Part shown: positions 10,239 through 19,259 of the stretch, piece after piece | How the letters are laid out: every line of letters starts with the position of its first letter | Position numbering within the stretch: position 1 is the stretch's first letter | Assembly (NCBI RefSeq): GCF_000422665.1 | Contig: NZ_AUGM01000007.1 | Span: 248,001 to 312,000, forward strand | DNA: 64,000 nucleotides | Origin: Ferrimonas senticii DSM 18821 | Lineage (GTDB): Bacteria > Pseudomonadota > Gammaproteobacteria > Enterobacterales > Shewanellaceae | Reading direction: 5' to 3' | Translations under genes and position numbers: made by a program | The notes under the pieces: model-generated | What the model was told of the DNA's origin: nothing | Databases searched by the model: none | What the model saw: the letters and a program-made list of their open reading frames with translations, nothing else

Positions 10239-10299
10239 AATTGTAACTTTCCCAGCCATGGATGGTCTTATCGACACTGAAACCGTGGAGTACGTTACC

Positions 10300-10836
10300 A
10301 TGCGTCGATTAATGCTAACCGCCCTACTCAGCCCCCTGCTGATCGCCCCAACCTATGCCGACAGCGGCTGTGGTTTTCAAACCGGCGAGCGTTCAACGGG
10401 GCTGTTTGCCACCTGCACCAAAGAGGACAGTGAAGTGATTTTGACCGGTCTACTGAATGCCGAGCAATTGGCTCAACAACCTGACTACCAAGCCGAATAT
10501 GACCGCTACCAGCCTGAAAATGCGGTAATCGCCAAACTGCAGCAGCTGTCGCTGCCTACCGAAATTGTGGTGATTTTAGGGACCTGGTGTCCAGATTGTC
10601 ATCGCGAAACCCCACGTCTTGCCAAAGTACTGGCCGAGACCGCCAACCCACAGCTCAAAGTCAGCTACATTGGCGTAGATCGCGACAAACAAGATGCCGA
10701 CGGCCTCGCCGCCGACTACGACTTTACCCGTATTCCGACCATCATCGTCATGCAGGGCGGTAAAGAGATTGGCCGCATCATCGAGCGCACCACCCACAGC
10801 ACCGAACTGGATCTACTGGATATCGTAAGCCAGTAA
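10300..10836 (+). CDS. Exported thioredoxin-fold protein (WCPDC)
   Basis: A 178-residue protein with a signal peptide (MRRLMLTALLSPLLIAPTYADS, cleavage after about residue 20). The mature part has a thioredoxin fold with the active site TWCPDCHRETPRLAKV near residues 103-110 and the cis-proline strand (FTRIPTIIVMQGGKEIGRI). It is probably a periplasmic thiol oxidoreductase. The C-P-D-C pair is unlike C-G-H-C or C-P-H-C, so reduction or isomerisation of an unknown partner is more likely than DsbA-type oxidation. The start at 10300 is chosen over an upstream ATG at 10258 because it begins the signal peptide and has GGAG 9 nt before it. It stands alone between two terminators. Confidence 0.8.
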   Translation: MRRLMLTALLSPLLIAPTYADSGCGFQTGERSTGLFATCTKEDSEVILTGLLNAEQLAQQPDYQAEYDRYQPENAVIAKLQQLSLPTEIVVILGTWCPDCHRETPRLAKVLAETANPQLKVSYIGVDRDKQDADGLAADYDFTRIPTIIVMQGGKEIGRIIERTTHSTELDLLDIVSQ

Positions 10837-10880
10837 CGCGATAAGGTTTGCAGACAGCTTTGCCTGCCCGAAAGAACAAC

Positions 10881-10904
10881 AAAAGGTCGCCAAGGCGACC
10901 TTTT
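10881..10904 (+). terminator. Terminator after the thioredoxin-like gene
   Basis: A 10-bp stem (AAAAGGTCGC/GCGACCTTTT) with a 4-nt loop followed by TTTTGCTTTAT, 45 bp after the stop. A similar hairpin occurs at 11597, after hemE. Confidence 0.75.
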
Positions 10905-10932
10905 GCTTTATCTAACGCTGCCCCGAACAACA

Positions 10933-11155
10933 CTGATTAGTATTCGCCTCCGGCGGGAAAGGGTTCCACCCTTTTCAATCCCAAATGCCTCCAACACGGC
11001 GAAATCCCTTCGCTCCTTGTGCTGCTCCTTTCGGCACTGCGCGGATTCATCATCCCTGATTTAGCCGCACACTTCGGCCATCCATGGCCTCCGGCCTCAA
11101 TACGCAGCACACCACTCAGCGCCGCGAGTCGGCAAAAGCCAGTTGGCGCAACCGT
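10933..11155 (+). repeat. Dispersed intergenic repeat, copy R1
   Basis: The first 110 bases (10933-11042) match 17407-17516 at all but two positions, and a further stretch near 11094-11155 also matches the copy at 17407-17631. The middle is diverged in sequence but keeps short hairpins, such as ATCATCCCTGAT at 11049 and GGCCATCCATGGCC at 11076. It opens with GCCTCCGGCGG. No credible protein is encoded: the reading frames here are short, lack ribosome sites and differ between copies. It lies between the 3' ends of two convergent genes. I cannot name the family. Confidence 0.8.
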
Positions 11156-11211
11156 TACAGTAAAACTGCTGACGTTTCTGTTTCCGATGAGGGTAAATCG
11201 GAGCGCTCTAA

Positions 11212-11414
11212 GCCGACTAGTTGACGCCGAGTGAAACCGCAAACGCAGCGGCGAGCCGAGGGCAGGATGCCCGAGAGGCCCGTGAAGGCATGGATGCCGC
11301 CTCGGACCGGTGCTGCCGCGAAGTGCGGTGAGAACGAGGGGCTGTCGTCAACCTTGGAGGCGAAGGGGAATCCAAAGGGGCGAAGCCCCGTGGCCGCCGG
11401 AGGCAAAAGCTACA
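11212..11414 (-). repeat. Dispersed intergenic repeat, copy R2 (inverted relative to R1)
   Basis: Read on the minus strand this is a diverged relative of R1 and R3. It starts with the same GCCTCCGGCGG block, then a GGGGC/GCCCC hairpin where R1 has AAAGGG/CCCTTT, then GCCTCC, then GGCATCCATGCC (11287-11298) and GGGCATCCTGCCC (11260-11272), and ends in AGTCGGC. R1 and R2 thus form a large inverted pair with a spacer of about 57 bp. Confidence 0.65.
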
Positions 11415-11493
11415 AAGTGCAGCGGTGCTACAACAAGTCGAGACTCCAACCTGCCAACCAACAATCCCGCGAACCCGTTCGCGGCTACCGATT

Positions 11494-11531
11494 GCGGTGA
11501 GAACGAAGGGCTTTCGTCAACCTTAAAGGCG
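11494..11531 (+). repeat. Direct partial copy of an R2 segment
   Basis: About 38 bases here match 11325-11362 at all but a few positions (both begin GCGGTGAGAACGA and continue through GTCAACCTT). It looks like a fragment of a further R2-type repeat, joined directly to the hemE-derived fragment at 11530. Confidence 0.65.
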
Positions 11532-11580
11532 CTCAACTTCCTGCTCAATGCGCGGGCTCTTGGGTATGGCGTACAGCATG
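11530..11580 (-). pseudogene. Duplicated fragment of the hemE 3' region
   Basis: Bases 11530-11556 are identical over 27 nt to 11796-11822 inside hemE. After a short diverged spacer, GCGTACAGCATG (11569-11580) again matches hemE. This is a non-functional copy of roughly 50 bp of hemE coding sequence, placed about 266 bp away in the same orientation, beyond the hemE stop and its terminator. Confidence 0.75.
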
Positions 11581-11596
11581 AATGCTCAGAAACAAT

Positions 11597-11618
11597 AAAG
11601 GCCGCCGAAGCGACCTTT
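11597..11618 (-). terminator. hemE terminator
   Basis: On the minus strand the hairpin AAAGGTCGC-TTCG-GCGGCCTTT (one G-U pair, stable UUCG tetraloop) is followed by a T-rich ATTGTTT. It lies about 40 bp after the hemE stop. Confidence 0.7.
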
Positions 11619-11659
11619 TGATTTCTCTAACTGTCGGCTCTAGTGGAGCCAAGCAAGCA

Positions 11660-12724
11660 TTAGATGTGGAACTTGCGGGATTGCTCGTGTACAGCCTTGA
11701 TAAAGGCGCCAGCGTGCTCTGGATCAGCGAACTGATGGATGCCGTGGCCCAAGTTGAAGACGTGACCTTCACCGTGGCCGAACTCACCTAGGATACGCTC
11801 AACTTCCTGCTCAATGCGCGGGATTGGCGCGTACAGCATGGATGGATCCATGTTGCCCTGCAGTGCAACCTTGTGACCAACACGCTGACGAGCGTCGTGC
11901 ATGTTAACGGTCCAGTCCAGACCAACCGCGTCACAACCAGTTGCAGCGATCGCTTCCAACCATTGACCACCGCCTTTGGTGAACAGTACCACTGGCACTT
12001 TACGGCCGTCGTGATCACGGATCAGGCCATCAACGATCTTGTGCATGTAACGCAGCGAGAACTCTTCGTAAGCTGGGCCAGACAGCACGCCGCCCCATGA
12101 GTCGAAGATCTGCACCGCTTGCGCACCGGCTTTGATCTGGGCGTTCAAGTACAGAATTACTGAATCGGCCAACTTATCCAGCAGCAGGTGCAGCATCTGT
12201 GGCTCAGCGAACGCCATCTTTTTGGTCTTAGCGAAATCTTTCGAGCTGCCGCCCTCAACCATGTAGGTCGCCAGAGTCCATGGTGAACCGGAGAAACCGA
12301 TCAGCGGCACTTCGCCTTTCAGTTCACGACGGATGGTGCGTACCGCATCCATCACGTAACCCAGCTCTTGCTCTGGATCTGGAATTGGCAGCGCTTCAAT
12401 GGCAGCCATGTTGTCAGCCAGCTTTTGGAAACGTGGGCCTTCGCCGGTTTCAAAGTACAGACCCAGACCCATCGCATCAGGAATGGTCAGAATGTCGGAG
12501 AACAGAATGGCGGCGTCCAGCTCGTAACGACGCAGTGGTTGCAGGGTTACTTCGCAGGCCAGCTCAGGGTTCTTACACAGGCTCATAAAGTCGCCCGCCT
12601 GAGCGCGAGTCGCGCGGTATTCTGGTAGGTAGCGACCGGCTTGGCGCATCATCCACACTGGGGTCACATCAACTGGCTGACGCAGCAGCGCGCGCAGGTA
12701 GCGGTCGTTCTTCAGTTCTGACAT
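11660..12724 (-). CDS. hemE: Uroporphyrinogen decarboxylase
   Basis: A 354-residue cytoplasmic enzyme that removes four carboxyl groups from uroporphyrinogen III to give coproporphyrinogen III. Signatures are [16 protein letters not shown] (residues about 22-37, substrate-binding arginines), the [15 protein letters not shown] block with the catalytic aspartate, and [16 protein letters not shown]. The C-terminal NLGHGI segment carries the conserved histidine. Length matches E. coli HemE (354). It is transcribed away from rsd across a 519-bp gap and converges with the thioredoxin-like gene. A fragment of its 3' region is duplicated downstream. Confidence 0.97.
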   Translation of the reverse strand: MSELKNDRYLRALLRQPVDVTPVWMMRQAGRYLPEYRATRAQAGDFMSLCKNPELACEVTLQPLRRYELDAAILFSDILTIPDAMGLGLYFETGEGPRFQKLADNMAAIEALPIPDPEQELGYVMDAVRTIRRELKGEVPLIGFSGSPWTLATYMVEGGSSKDFAKTKKMAFAEPQMLHLLLDKLADSVILYLNAQIKAGAQAVQIFDSWGGVLSGPAYEEFSLRYMHKIVDGLIRDHDGRKVPVVLFTKGGGQWLEAIAATGCDAVGLDWTVNMHDARQRVGHKVALQGNMDPSMLYAPIPRIEQEVERILGEFGHGEGHVFNLGHGIHQFADPEHAGAFIKAVHEQSRKFHI

Positions 12725-13243
12725 CTGTTCTAATCCAATAACAGCAATACAAAACCACTTCGCGGGGTTGATTGGTCACAGTGTCAGGTTCGCGCTACAG
12801 AGACTGTTATTCCTGCGAACTCGGCTAGGCCAAAAAACCGAATGCGAATGGCATAAGCAAAAAGTGGCAGCCATTGTAGCACCGAGGTTAGCAATTGATA
12901 CGAAGCGGGCGTGAAGCCCGCCACAAATTCACGAGTTAGCAGTGATTTGTTTCTCATTTCTCACCATTGACCCACACAGATGCCACAGTGACGTAACACA
13001 CACTTTTACCAATCGGCGCTCAAGCACCAGCTTAAAGTTATTTTATTTCATAAACTTAGCACCGAATCATTGCGATTATTTCGCCACGAATGCTGAATCG
13101 AAATCGCCCAACAGCAACTGCCTTAAAGCCAGCTAAAGTGGAATGACCCAAATCACAAATTCACAACAAAAAACCGTTGATCGATCGCTACCGAGCAACT
13201 TAAATTGGATAAACAAAAACCAATTACCGAGGGAGACGGCAAG
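12725..13243. other. Divergent intergenic region between hemE and rsd
   Basis: This 519-bp AT-richer stretch should hold the hemE (minus) and rsd (plus) promoters. A GC-rich hairpin (GCGGGC-GTGAA-GCCCGC, 12905-12921) has no T run. I see no confident sigma-70 promoter, RNA gene or protein; small open frames here lack ribosome sites. Confidence 0.4.
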
Positions 13244-13726
13244 ATGCTGAGCAAACTAGAACAAGCTGTCGATGCGTGGGGCGGCGCCAGTAAACTGATC
13301 GATCAGTGGCTGGAAAGCCGACGTCAATTGCTGGTCAGCTATTGCCAGCTTGCCGGGTTGCCCCCCTATCAAAATGAACAACGCACCTTGCCCGACGAGC
13401 AAACCATCAAACAATTTTGTGGCTTGCTGATGGATTACGCCTCCGCTGGTCATTTTGAGGTGTACGACCAGGTCGCTGCCGCCTGCGACACCAATGGCGC
13501 GCAAAGCCGTAAGCTGGCTGAAGAGCTGATCCCGAAAATCAATCTTTGCACTGATGTCGCCCTCGATTTTAACGACCGTTACACCAACGGCCTCAGCGAT
13601 GAGCAACTGGTGTCTCTGGATCAGGATCTGTCCAAGCTTGGGCAGGCGATGGAGGAACGATTTGCGCTGGAAGATCAGATGCTGGAAACCATCTACATCC
13701 ACCATCCAGAAACCCAAGCGTCCTAA
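13244..13726 (+). CDS. rsd: Regulator of sigma D (Rsd/AlgQ family)
   Basis: A 160-residue, all-helical protein of the Rsd/AlgQ family, which binds the housekeeping sigma factor RpoD and favours its exchange for alternative sigma factors. Family-like stretches are SKLIDQWLESRRQLLVSYCQLAG near the start, DYASAGHFEVYDQV in the middle and EERFALEDQM near the end, matching E. coli Rsd in order and spacing. The ATG at 13244 is chosen over an upstream TTG because GGGAGA lies about 10 nt before it and the product aligns from residue 1. It is monocistronic and converges with acnB at a shared terminator. Confidence 0.9.
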   Translation: MLSKLEQAVDAWGGASKLIDQWLESRRQLLVSYCQLAGLPPYQNEQRTLPDEQTIKQFCGLLMDYASAGHFEVYDQVAAACDTNGAQSRKLAEELIPKINLCTDVALDFNDRYTNGLSDEQLVSLDQDLSKLGQAMEERFALEDQMLETIYIHHPETQAS

Positions 13727-13748
13727 CTTCCCTACCGACAGCAACCAA

Positions 13749-13772
13749 AAAGCCCCGCTCTCGCGGGGCTTT
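13749..13772. terminator. Bidirectional terminator between rsd and acnB
   Basis: A perfect 10-bp stem (AAAGCCCCGC/GCGGGGCTTT) with a TCTC loop. T runs on both strands can serve rsd (plus) and acnB (minus). Confidence 0.85.
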
Positions 13773-13824
13773 GTTATTGGCCGACAGATACGTGGCACCG
13801 AAAAATCGACGCCACAGTCAGCGA

Positions 13825-16419
13825 TCAGGCCGGTTGCTGCAAAATCACCTCACCGGCTGGCTTGGTGTAATGCTCCATCTGATGGAAGTTGAGGTAACGA
13901 TAGGTGTCCGCCGCTTGCGAGTCGATCACCTTGGCGTACTCCAAGTATTCCTCCACCGTCGGCAGTTTACCCATGATTGACGATACCGCCGCCAGCTCTG
14001 CTGACGCTAAGTAGACATTGGCGCCAGTGCCTAAACGGTTCGGGAAGTTACGGGTCGAGGTCGATACCACAGTGGCGTTATCCGCCACCCGTGCTTGGTT
14101 ACCCATACACAGTGAACAGCCCGGCATCTCAGTGCGCGCCCCAACTTTACCGTAGATGCCGTAGTAACCTTCGTCGGTTAACTGCTTGGCGTCCATCTTG
14201 GTTGGCGGTGCTACCCACAGTCGGGTTGGCAATGCTCCTTTGTGCTCGTTCAACAGCTTACCAGCGGCACGGAAGTGACCGATGTTGGTCATGCACGAAC
14301 CGATAAACACTTCATCGATCTTCTCGCCCTGCACTTCGGATAGCAGCCGTGCGTCGTCCGGATCGTTTGGCGCACACAGAATCGGCTGGTTGATCTCAGC
14401 CAGATCAATTTCGATCACTTCGGTGTACTCAGCATCGGCATCCGCCTGCATCAGCTCTGGCTTGGCCAGCCAGTTTTGCATCGCTTGAATGCGGCGTTCG
14501 ATGGTACGACGGTCACCGTAACCTTCAGCGATCATCCATTTCAGCATCACGATGTTGGACTGCAGGTATTCAGAGATCGAAGCTTCCGATAGCTTAATGG
14601 TACAACCGGCGGCAGAGCGTTCCGCCGAAGCGTCGGACAGTTCAAACGCTTGCTCAACGGTCAGATCTTCCAGACCTTCAATTTCCAGCACTCGACCAGA
14701 GAAGATGTTCTTTTTGCCTTTCTTCTCGACCGTCAGCAGCCCTTTTTGAATAGCGTAATACGGGATAGCGTGCACCAAATCGCGCAGGGTGATCCCCGGC
14801 TGCATCTTGCCTTTAAAGCGCACCAGCACTGATTCCGGCATATCCAACGGCATCACCCCAGTGGCCGCCGCAAATGCCACCAGACCGGAGCCGGCAGGGA
14901 ATGAGATCCCCAGCGGGAAGCGGGTGTGGGAGTCACCACCGGTACCAACGGTATCCGGCAGCAGCATCCGGTTCAGCCACGAGTGGATCACGCCATCACC
15001 CGGACGCAGCGAGACCCCACCACGGTTCATAATGAAGTCAGGTAAGGTCGCATGGGTGTTTACGTCCACCGGCTTAGGATACGCGGCGGTATGGCAGAAC
15101 GACTGCATGGTCAAGTCGGCAGAGAAGCCCAAACACGCCAAGTCTTTCAGTTCGTCACGGGTCATTGGTCCAGTGGTGTCCTGCGACCCCACGGTAGTCA
15201 TCTTCGGCTCACAGTATTGGCCAGGACGCACCCCAGTCACACCGCAGGCTTTACCCACCATCTTCTGCGCCAAGGTGTAACCCTTGCCACTGTCGGCGAC
15301 ATCTTGCGGACGACGGAATACCTCGGACGCCGCCAACCCCAGCGCTTCGCGAGCGCGATCGGTCAAACCACGGCCGATGATCAATGGGATACGACCGCCA
15401 GCGCGCACTTCATCCAGCAGCACGTCGGTCTTCAGGCTAAATTCGGAGATCACCGCACCGGCTTGGTTTTTAACGATGCCTTCATAGGGGTAGACCTCAA
15501 TCACATCGCCCATCGCCATCTCATCCACCGGCATCTCGATTGGCAGAGCACCGGCGTCTTCCATGGTATTGAAGAAGATCGGCGCAATCTTGCCGCCGAA
15601 ACAGAAACCGCCAGCACGCTTGTTTGGCACAAATGGGATGTCGTCGCCCATAAACCACAGCACCGAGTTGGTGGCGGATTTACGGGAAGAGCCGGTACCC
15701 ACCACATCACCAACGTAAACCACTGGGTGACCTTTGGCTTTCAGTTGTTCAATCAGTTTTACTGGGCCCACTTCGCCAGCCACGTCAGGCTCAATGCCAT
15801 CGCGGGCGTTTTTCAGCATCGCCAACGCATGCAGTGGGATATCAGGGCGTGACCAAGCGTCAGGCGCCGGTGACAAGTCATCGGTGTTGGTTTCACCGGT
15901 GACCTTAAATACAGTCAGGGTGATCTTCTCTGCCAAGGTTGGCTTAGAGGTGAACCATTCGGCGTTGGCCCAAGATTCCACAACCTGCTTGGCCACCGCG
16001 TTACCGGCTTTCATCTTCTCTACCACATCGTGGAAAGCATCGAACATCAGTAGCGTGTGCGACAGCGCTTCAGCGGCGATTGGCGCTAGGGCATCGTTGT
16101 CCAGCGCGGCAATCAGTGGTTCGATGTTGTAACCACCCTGCATAGTACCAAGCAGCTGAATTGCTTTTTCAGCACTGACCAGCGGCGAGCTCACCTCGCC
16201 TTTGGCGATGGCGGCCAAGAAACTGGCTTTAACGTAGGCGGCTTCATCCACACCCGGTGGGATACGGTTTTCCAACAGATCCAGCAGGAACGCCTCTTCA
16301 CCGGCAGGCGGGGTTTTAATCAGTTCAATCAGATCAGCGGTTTGCTGAGGATCCAGGGGCTTGGGGACAATGCCCTGTTCGGCACGTTCTGCGACGTGTT
16401 GGCGGTAGGCTTCTAACAC
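13825..16419 (-). CDS. acnB: Aconitate hydratase B
   Basis: An 864-residue bifunctional aconitase B of the TCA cycle, interconverting citrate and isocitrate through cis-aconitate (family members also act on 2-methylisocitrate). The N-terminal HEAT-like region opens with [15 protein letters not shown]. The iron-sulfur cluster cysteines lie in [18 protein letters not shown] and [12 protein letters not shown]. The start is set at GTG 16419 because GAGGA (16428-16432) sits 8 nt before it and the protein then aligns with E. coli AcnB (865 residues); an ATG 18 bp upstream has no ribosome site. It is monocistronic, far from the pdh genes but on the same strand. Confidence 0.97.
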   Translation of the reverse strand: MLEAYRQHVAERAEQGIVPKPLDPQQTADLIELIKTPPAGEEAFLLDLLENRIPPGVDEAAYVKASFLAAIAKGEVSSPLVSAEKAIQLLGTMQGGYNIEPLIAALDNDALAPIAAEALSHTLLMFDAFHDVVEKMKAGNAVAKQVVESWANAEWFTSKPTLAEKITLTVFKVTGETNTDDLSPAPDAWSRPDIPLHALAMLKNARDGIEPDVAGEVGPVKLIEQLKAKGHPVVYVGDVVGTGSSRKSATNSVLWFMGDDIPFVPNKRAGGFCFGGKIAPIFFNTMEDAGALPIEMPVDEMAMGDVIEVYPYEGIVKNQAGAVISEFSLKTDVLLDEVRAGGRIPLIIGRGLTDRAREALGLAASEVFRRPQDVADSGKGYTLAQKMVGKACGVTGVRPGQYCEPKMTTVGSQDTTGPMTRDELKDLACLGFSADLTMQSFCHTAAYPKPVDVNTHATLPDFIMNRGGVSLRPGDGVIHSWLNRMLLPDTVGTGGDSHTRFPLGISFPAGSGLVAFAAATGVMPLDMPESVLVRFKGKMQPGITLRDLVHAIPYYAIQKGLLTVEKKGKKNIFSGRVLEIEGLEDLTVEQAFELSDASAERSAAGCTIKLSEASISEYLQSNIVMLKWMIAEGYGDRRTIERRIQAMQNWLAKPELMQADADAEYTEVIEIDLAEINQPILCAPNDPDDARLLSEVQGEKIDEVFIGSCMTNIGHFRAAGKLLNEHKGALPTRLWVAPPTKMDAKQLTDEGYYGIYGKVGARTEMPGCSLCMGNQARVADNATVVSTSTRNFPNRLGTGANVYLASAELAAVSSIMGKLPTVEEYLEYAKVIDSQAADTYRYLNFHQMEHYTKPAGEVILQQPA

Positions 16420-16675
16420 AATGACATTCCTCTTCATCTTGCAAGCTCACGACAAGCTGCACATCCTGTGAACCGACGCACGCAATCACCTTATCCGTGA
16501 CCGACATCGCGCCTTAAGGTGGCGGCAGTATAGCGAGATTGGGGTCAATTTTGAATCAATGCTCAACTAAAGCGCCAGTAAACTTGATGTATGGCAACCG
16601 TTGCTATCGGCGATAATGACCATTCCCGAAAAAATTAATATAGTCACTAAAGACAAAGACTTAAGTCGAATACCA

Positions 16676-17338
16676 ATGAACAAAACGCAACTAAGTTGGC
16701 ACGGCATCGAAGCGGTGATCTTCGATATGGATGGGGTACTGGTTGATTCCGAGCCATTTTGGCAACAAGCCCAGATGGCAGTGCTACCACGTTATGGGGT
16801 GCCATTGACTTGGCAAGATACGGTGCGCACCACCGGGATCCGCATCGATCTGATCGTGGCGATGTATCAGCAGCGCCATCCGTGGTCCGGCGCCACCGTT
16901 ACCGAAGTTGCCGATGAGATTGTCGAGCAGGTCGCCCAGCTGGTGCGCCACCAAGGACAACCGCTACCGGGCGTACAACAAGCGATCGTCGCCATCAAAG
17001 CCAAAGGATTACGTTTGGCGCTGGCGACCTCATCACCGACGCTACTGATTGACGCCACCTTAGCACGGCTGGGGTTAACCGATGCATTTGAGGTGATCTG
17101 CTCCGCCGAAGCATTGCCCTATGGCAAACCGCACCCGCAGGTTTATCTCAACGCCGCCGAGGGACTCGGCATTATCCCGAGTAACTGTGTCGCCATTGAA
17201 GATTCCGTCACAGGGGTTATCGCCGGCAAAGCCGCCAGCATGAAGGTTGTCGCCATTCCAGAAGCTAACCAACAACAGGATCCGCGTTTTTCGATCGCCG
17301 ATCTGCAACTGCGATCGCTTGAGGAGTTGCAGTTCTAA
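16676..17338 (+). CDS. hxpB: HAD-family sugar-phosphate phosphatase (HxpB/YniC-like)
   Basis: A 220-residue HAD hydrolase, subfamily IA. Motif I is FDMDGVLVDSEP with both catalytic aspartates (about residues 18-20). A helical cap follows. Motif II is LATSSP, motif III is the lysine in GKPHPQVYL, and motif IV is AIEDSVTGV. This pattern and size match E. coli HxpB (YniC), which dephosphorylates hexitol phosphates and 2-deoxyglucose 6-phosphate; the exact substrate is inferred. Upstream in-frame ATGs exist (16601, 16616), but 16676 gives the family N-terminus. It has no operon partner and converges with lpdA over the R3 repeat. Confidence 0.8.
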   Translation: MNKTQLSWHGIEAVIFDMDGVLVDSEPFWQQAQMAVLPRYGVPLTWQDTVRTTGIRIDLIVAMYQQRHPWSGATVTEVADEIVEQVAQLVRHQGQPLPGVQQAIVAIKAKGLRLALATSSPTLLIDATLARLGLTDAFEVICSAEALPYGKPHPQVYLNAAEGLGIIPSNCVAIEDSVTGVIAGKAASMKVVAIPEANQQQDPRFSIADLQLRSLEELQF

Positions 17339-17406
17339 GCTGATAACACCAATTAGATTAATGTTGTGATTTTCTGGTGCGAAGTTGGAGCCACCAAATA
17401 ATTTTT

Positions 17407-17631
17407 CTGATTGGTATTCGCCTCCGGCGGGAAAGGGTTTCACCCTTTTCAATCCCAAATGCCTCCAACACGGCGAAATCCCTTCGCTCCTTGTGCTGCT
17501 CCTTTCGGCACTGCGCTGATGCGCCATCCATGGCTTAGCAGCGCACTTCGGGCATCCTGCCCTTCGGCCTCAATACGCAGCACACCGCTCAGCGCCGCGA
17601 GTCGGCCAAAACCCGCTGGCGCAATCGTCAG
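17407..17631 (+). repeat. Dispersed intergenic repeat, copy R3
   Basis: The near-identical twin of R1: the first 110 bases differ at two positions, and the last 60 or so (from CCTCAATACGCAGCACACC) are closely similar. Hairpins GCCATCCATGGC (17523-17534) and GGGCATCCTGCCC (17550-17562) occupy the places of differing but still paired hairpins in R1. Like R1, it lies between convergent genes, 68 bp after the hxpB stop and just before the lpdA terminator. Confidence 0.8.
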
Positions 17632-17666
17632 TGGTTCAATCATAGCCGCGACCACTGTAACAACAA

Positions 17667-17690
17667 AGGGCAGCCACTTGGCTGCCCTTG
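17667..17690. terminator. Bidirectional terminator after lpdA
   Basis: A perfect 9-bp stem (AGGGCAGCC/GGCTGCCCT) with a 4-nt loop. On the minus strand it is followed by TTGTTGTT and closes the pdh operon; on the plus strand TGTTCATT follows. Confidence 0.75.
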
Positions 17691-17763
17691 TTCATTGCTA
17701 CCGCTGTGCGATTTGTTTTTGCTGTTACTAAAAACTAATCGCTAACCACTAACAGCTTAAGGA

Positions 17764-19188
17764 TCACTTCTTCTTAGCTTTGGCGTTTGGCAGATCGGTG
17801 ATGCTGCCTTCGTACACTTCCGCCGCCAGACCAACCGACTCATGCAGCGTTGGGTGAGCGTGGATGGTCAGCGCCATATCTTCGGCATCGCAGCCCATCT
17901 CAATCGCCAGACCAATTTCGCCCAGCAGCTCGCCGCCGTTATCGCCCGCAACCGCGCCACCAATGATCCGATGGCTGTCTTTGTCGAAAATCAGCTTGGT
18001 CATGCCGTCAGAGGCGTTCTGCGCAATAGCACGACCGGAGGCGCTCCAAGGGAACACCGCGGTTTCAAAATTGATGCCCTGCTCTTTGGCTTCTTTCTCG
18101 GTCAAACCAACCCAAGCGATCTCTGGCGAGGTGTAAGCGATCGATGGGATCACTTTTGGATCGAAGAAGTGTTTCTTACCGGAGATCACCTCGGCGGCAA
18201 CGTGACCTTCATGCACCCCTTTGTGGGCCAACATTGGCTGGCCCACGATGTCGCCAATGGCGTAGATGTGCGGCACGTTAGTGCGCATCTGCTTATCCAC
18301 GTTGATAAAGCCGCGTTCATCGACGTTCACCCCAGCCGCTTCGGCGTTCAGCAGTTTGCCATTTGGAGTACGGCCAATCGCCACCAGCACCGCATCGTAA
18401 CGCTCTGGCTCGGTCGGCGCTTTTTTGCCTTCCATCGATACGTAGATGCCATCTTCTTTGGCTTCCACGGCGGTCACTTTGGTTTGCAGCATAAAGGTGA
18501 ACTTCTTGCTCATCCGCTTGGTGAAGTAGCGCACCACGTCTTTGTCCGCCGCTGGGATCACTTGATCGAGCATCTCGACCACATCCACCTTAGAACCTAA
18601 CGCTTCATAGACGGTACCCATCTCCAGGCCGATGATGCCGCCGCCCATAATCAGCAGTTTGCCAGGGATCTCTTTCAGTTCCAGCGCATCGGTAGAATCC
18701 CAAATGCGGGGATCTTCGTGCGGAATAAATGGCAGCTGAATTGGCCGAGAACCGGCGGCGATGATGGCGTTATCGAAGTTAACCACGGTGGTGCCCGCTT
18801 CGCCTTCAACCGCCATGCTGTTGCTGCCGGTGAACTGGGCATGACCGTTAACCACGGTCACTTTGCGCATCTTGGCCATGCCAGCCACACCGGCGGTCAG
18901 CTTGCTAACCACTTGATCTTTATGACTGCGGATCTTATCCAGATCGATCTGCGGCGCGCCAAAGCTGACCCCATGATCCGCCGCGTGCTTGGCTTCATCG
19001 ATCACTTTGGCGATGTGCAGCAACGCTTTAGATGGGATACAACCGACGTTCAGACAAACGCCACCGAGGGTGCTGTAACGCTCGACCAGCACGGTCTCCA
19101 AACCCAGATCCGCTGCGCGATAGGCGGCGGAGTAACCCGCTGGGCCAGAGCCCAGTACCACAACCTGAGCTTTAATCTCTTGGCTCAT
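17764..19188 (-). CDS. lpdA: Dihydrolipoyl dehydrogenase (E3)
   Basis: A 474-residue FAD flavoprotein that reoxidises dihydrolipoyl groups of the pyruvate and 2-oxoglutarate dehydrogenase complexes with NAD. Visible are the FAD loop VVLGSGPAGYSAAYRAADLG, the redox disulfide GGVCLNVGCIPSKAL, the NAD loop IMGGGIIGLEMG, and the C-terminal interface histidine-glutamate pair in HAHPTLHESV. Start 19188 is preferred over 19233 because GAGGAATATC precedes it and the protein then begins as other Lpd proteins do. It is the last gene of pdhR-aceE-aceF-lpdA, separated from aceF by 119 bp with a hairpin. Confidence 0.97.
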   Translation of the reverse strand: MSQEIKAQVVVLGSGPAGYSAAYRAADLGLETVLVERYSTLGGVCLNVGCIPSKALLHIAKVIDEAKHAADHGVSFGAPQIDLDKIRSHKDQVVSKLTAGVAGMAKMRKVTVVNGHAQFTGSNSMAVEGEAGTTVVNFDNAIIAAGSRPIQLPFIPHEDPRIWDSTDALELKEIPGKLLIMGGGIIGLEMGTVYEALGSKVDVVEMLDQVIPAADKDVVRYFTKRMSKKFTFMLQTKVTAVEAKEDGIYVSMEGKKAPTEPERYDAVLVAIGRTPNGKLLNAEAAGVNVDERGFINVDKQMRTNVPHIYAIGDIVGQPMLAHKGVHEGHVAAEVISGKKHFFDPKVIPSIAYTSPEIAWVGLTEKEAKEQGINFETAVFPWSASGRAIAQNASDGMTKLIFDKDSHRIIGGAVAGDNGGELLGEIGLAIEMGCDAEDMALTIHAHPTLHESVGLAAEVYEGSITDLPNAKAKKK

Positions 19189-19259
19189 GATATTCCTCTT
19201 TATTCTTATGCAATCCATTGGGGTCGCGGCCATTGTATCTGCCGTCGACCTAAACCAGA

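Noticed and set aside
11019-11621. Small open frames over the repeat block (for example 11019-11234, 11231-11500, 11310-11621)
   Set aside because: They differ between repeat copies, lack ribosome sites and follow repeat structure rather than codon use.
12905-12921. GC-rich hairpin upstream of hemE as a terminator or riboswitch
   Set aside because: There is no T run on either strand and no known aptamer pattern around it.
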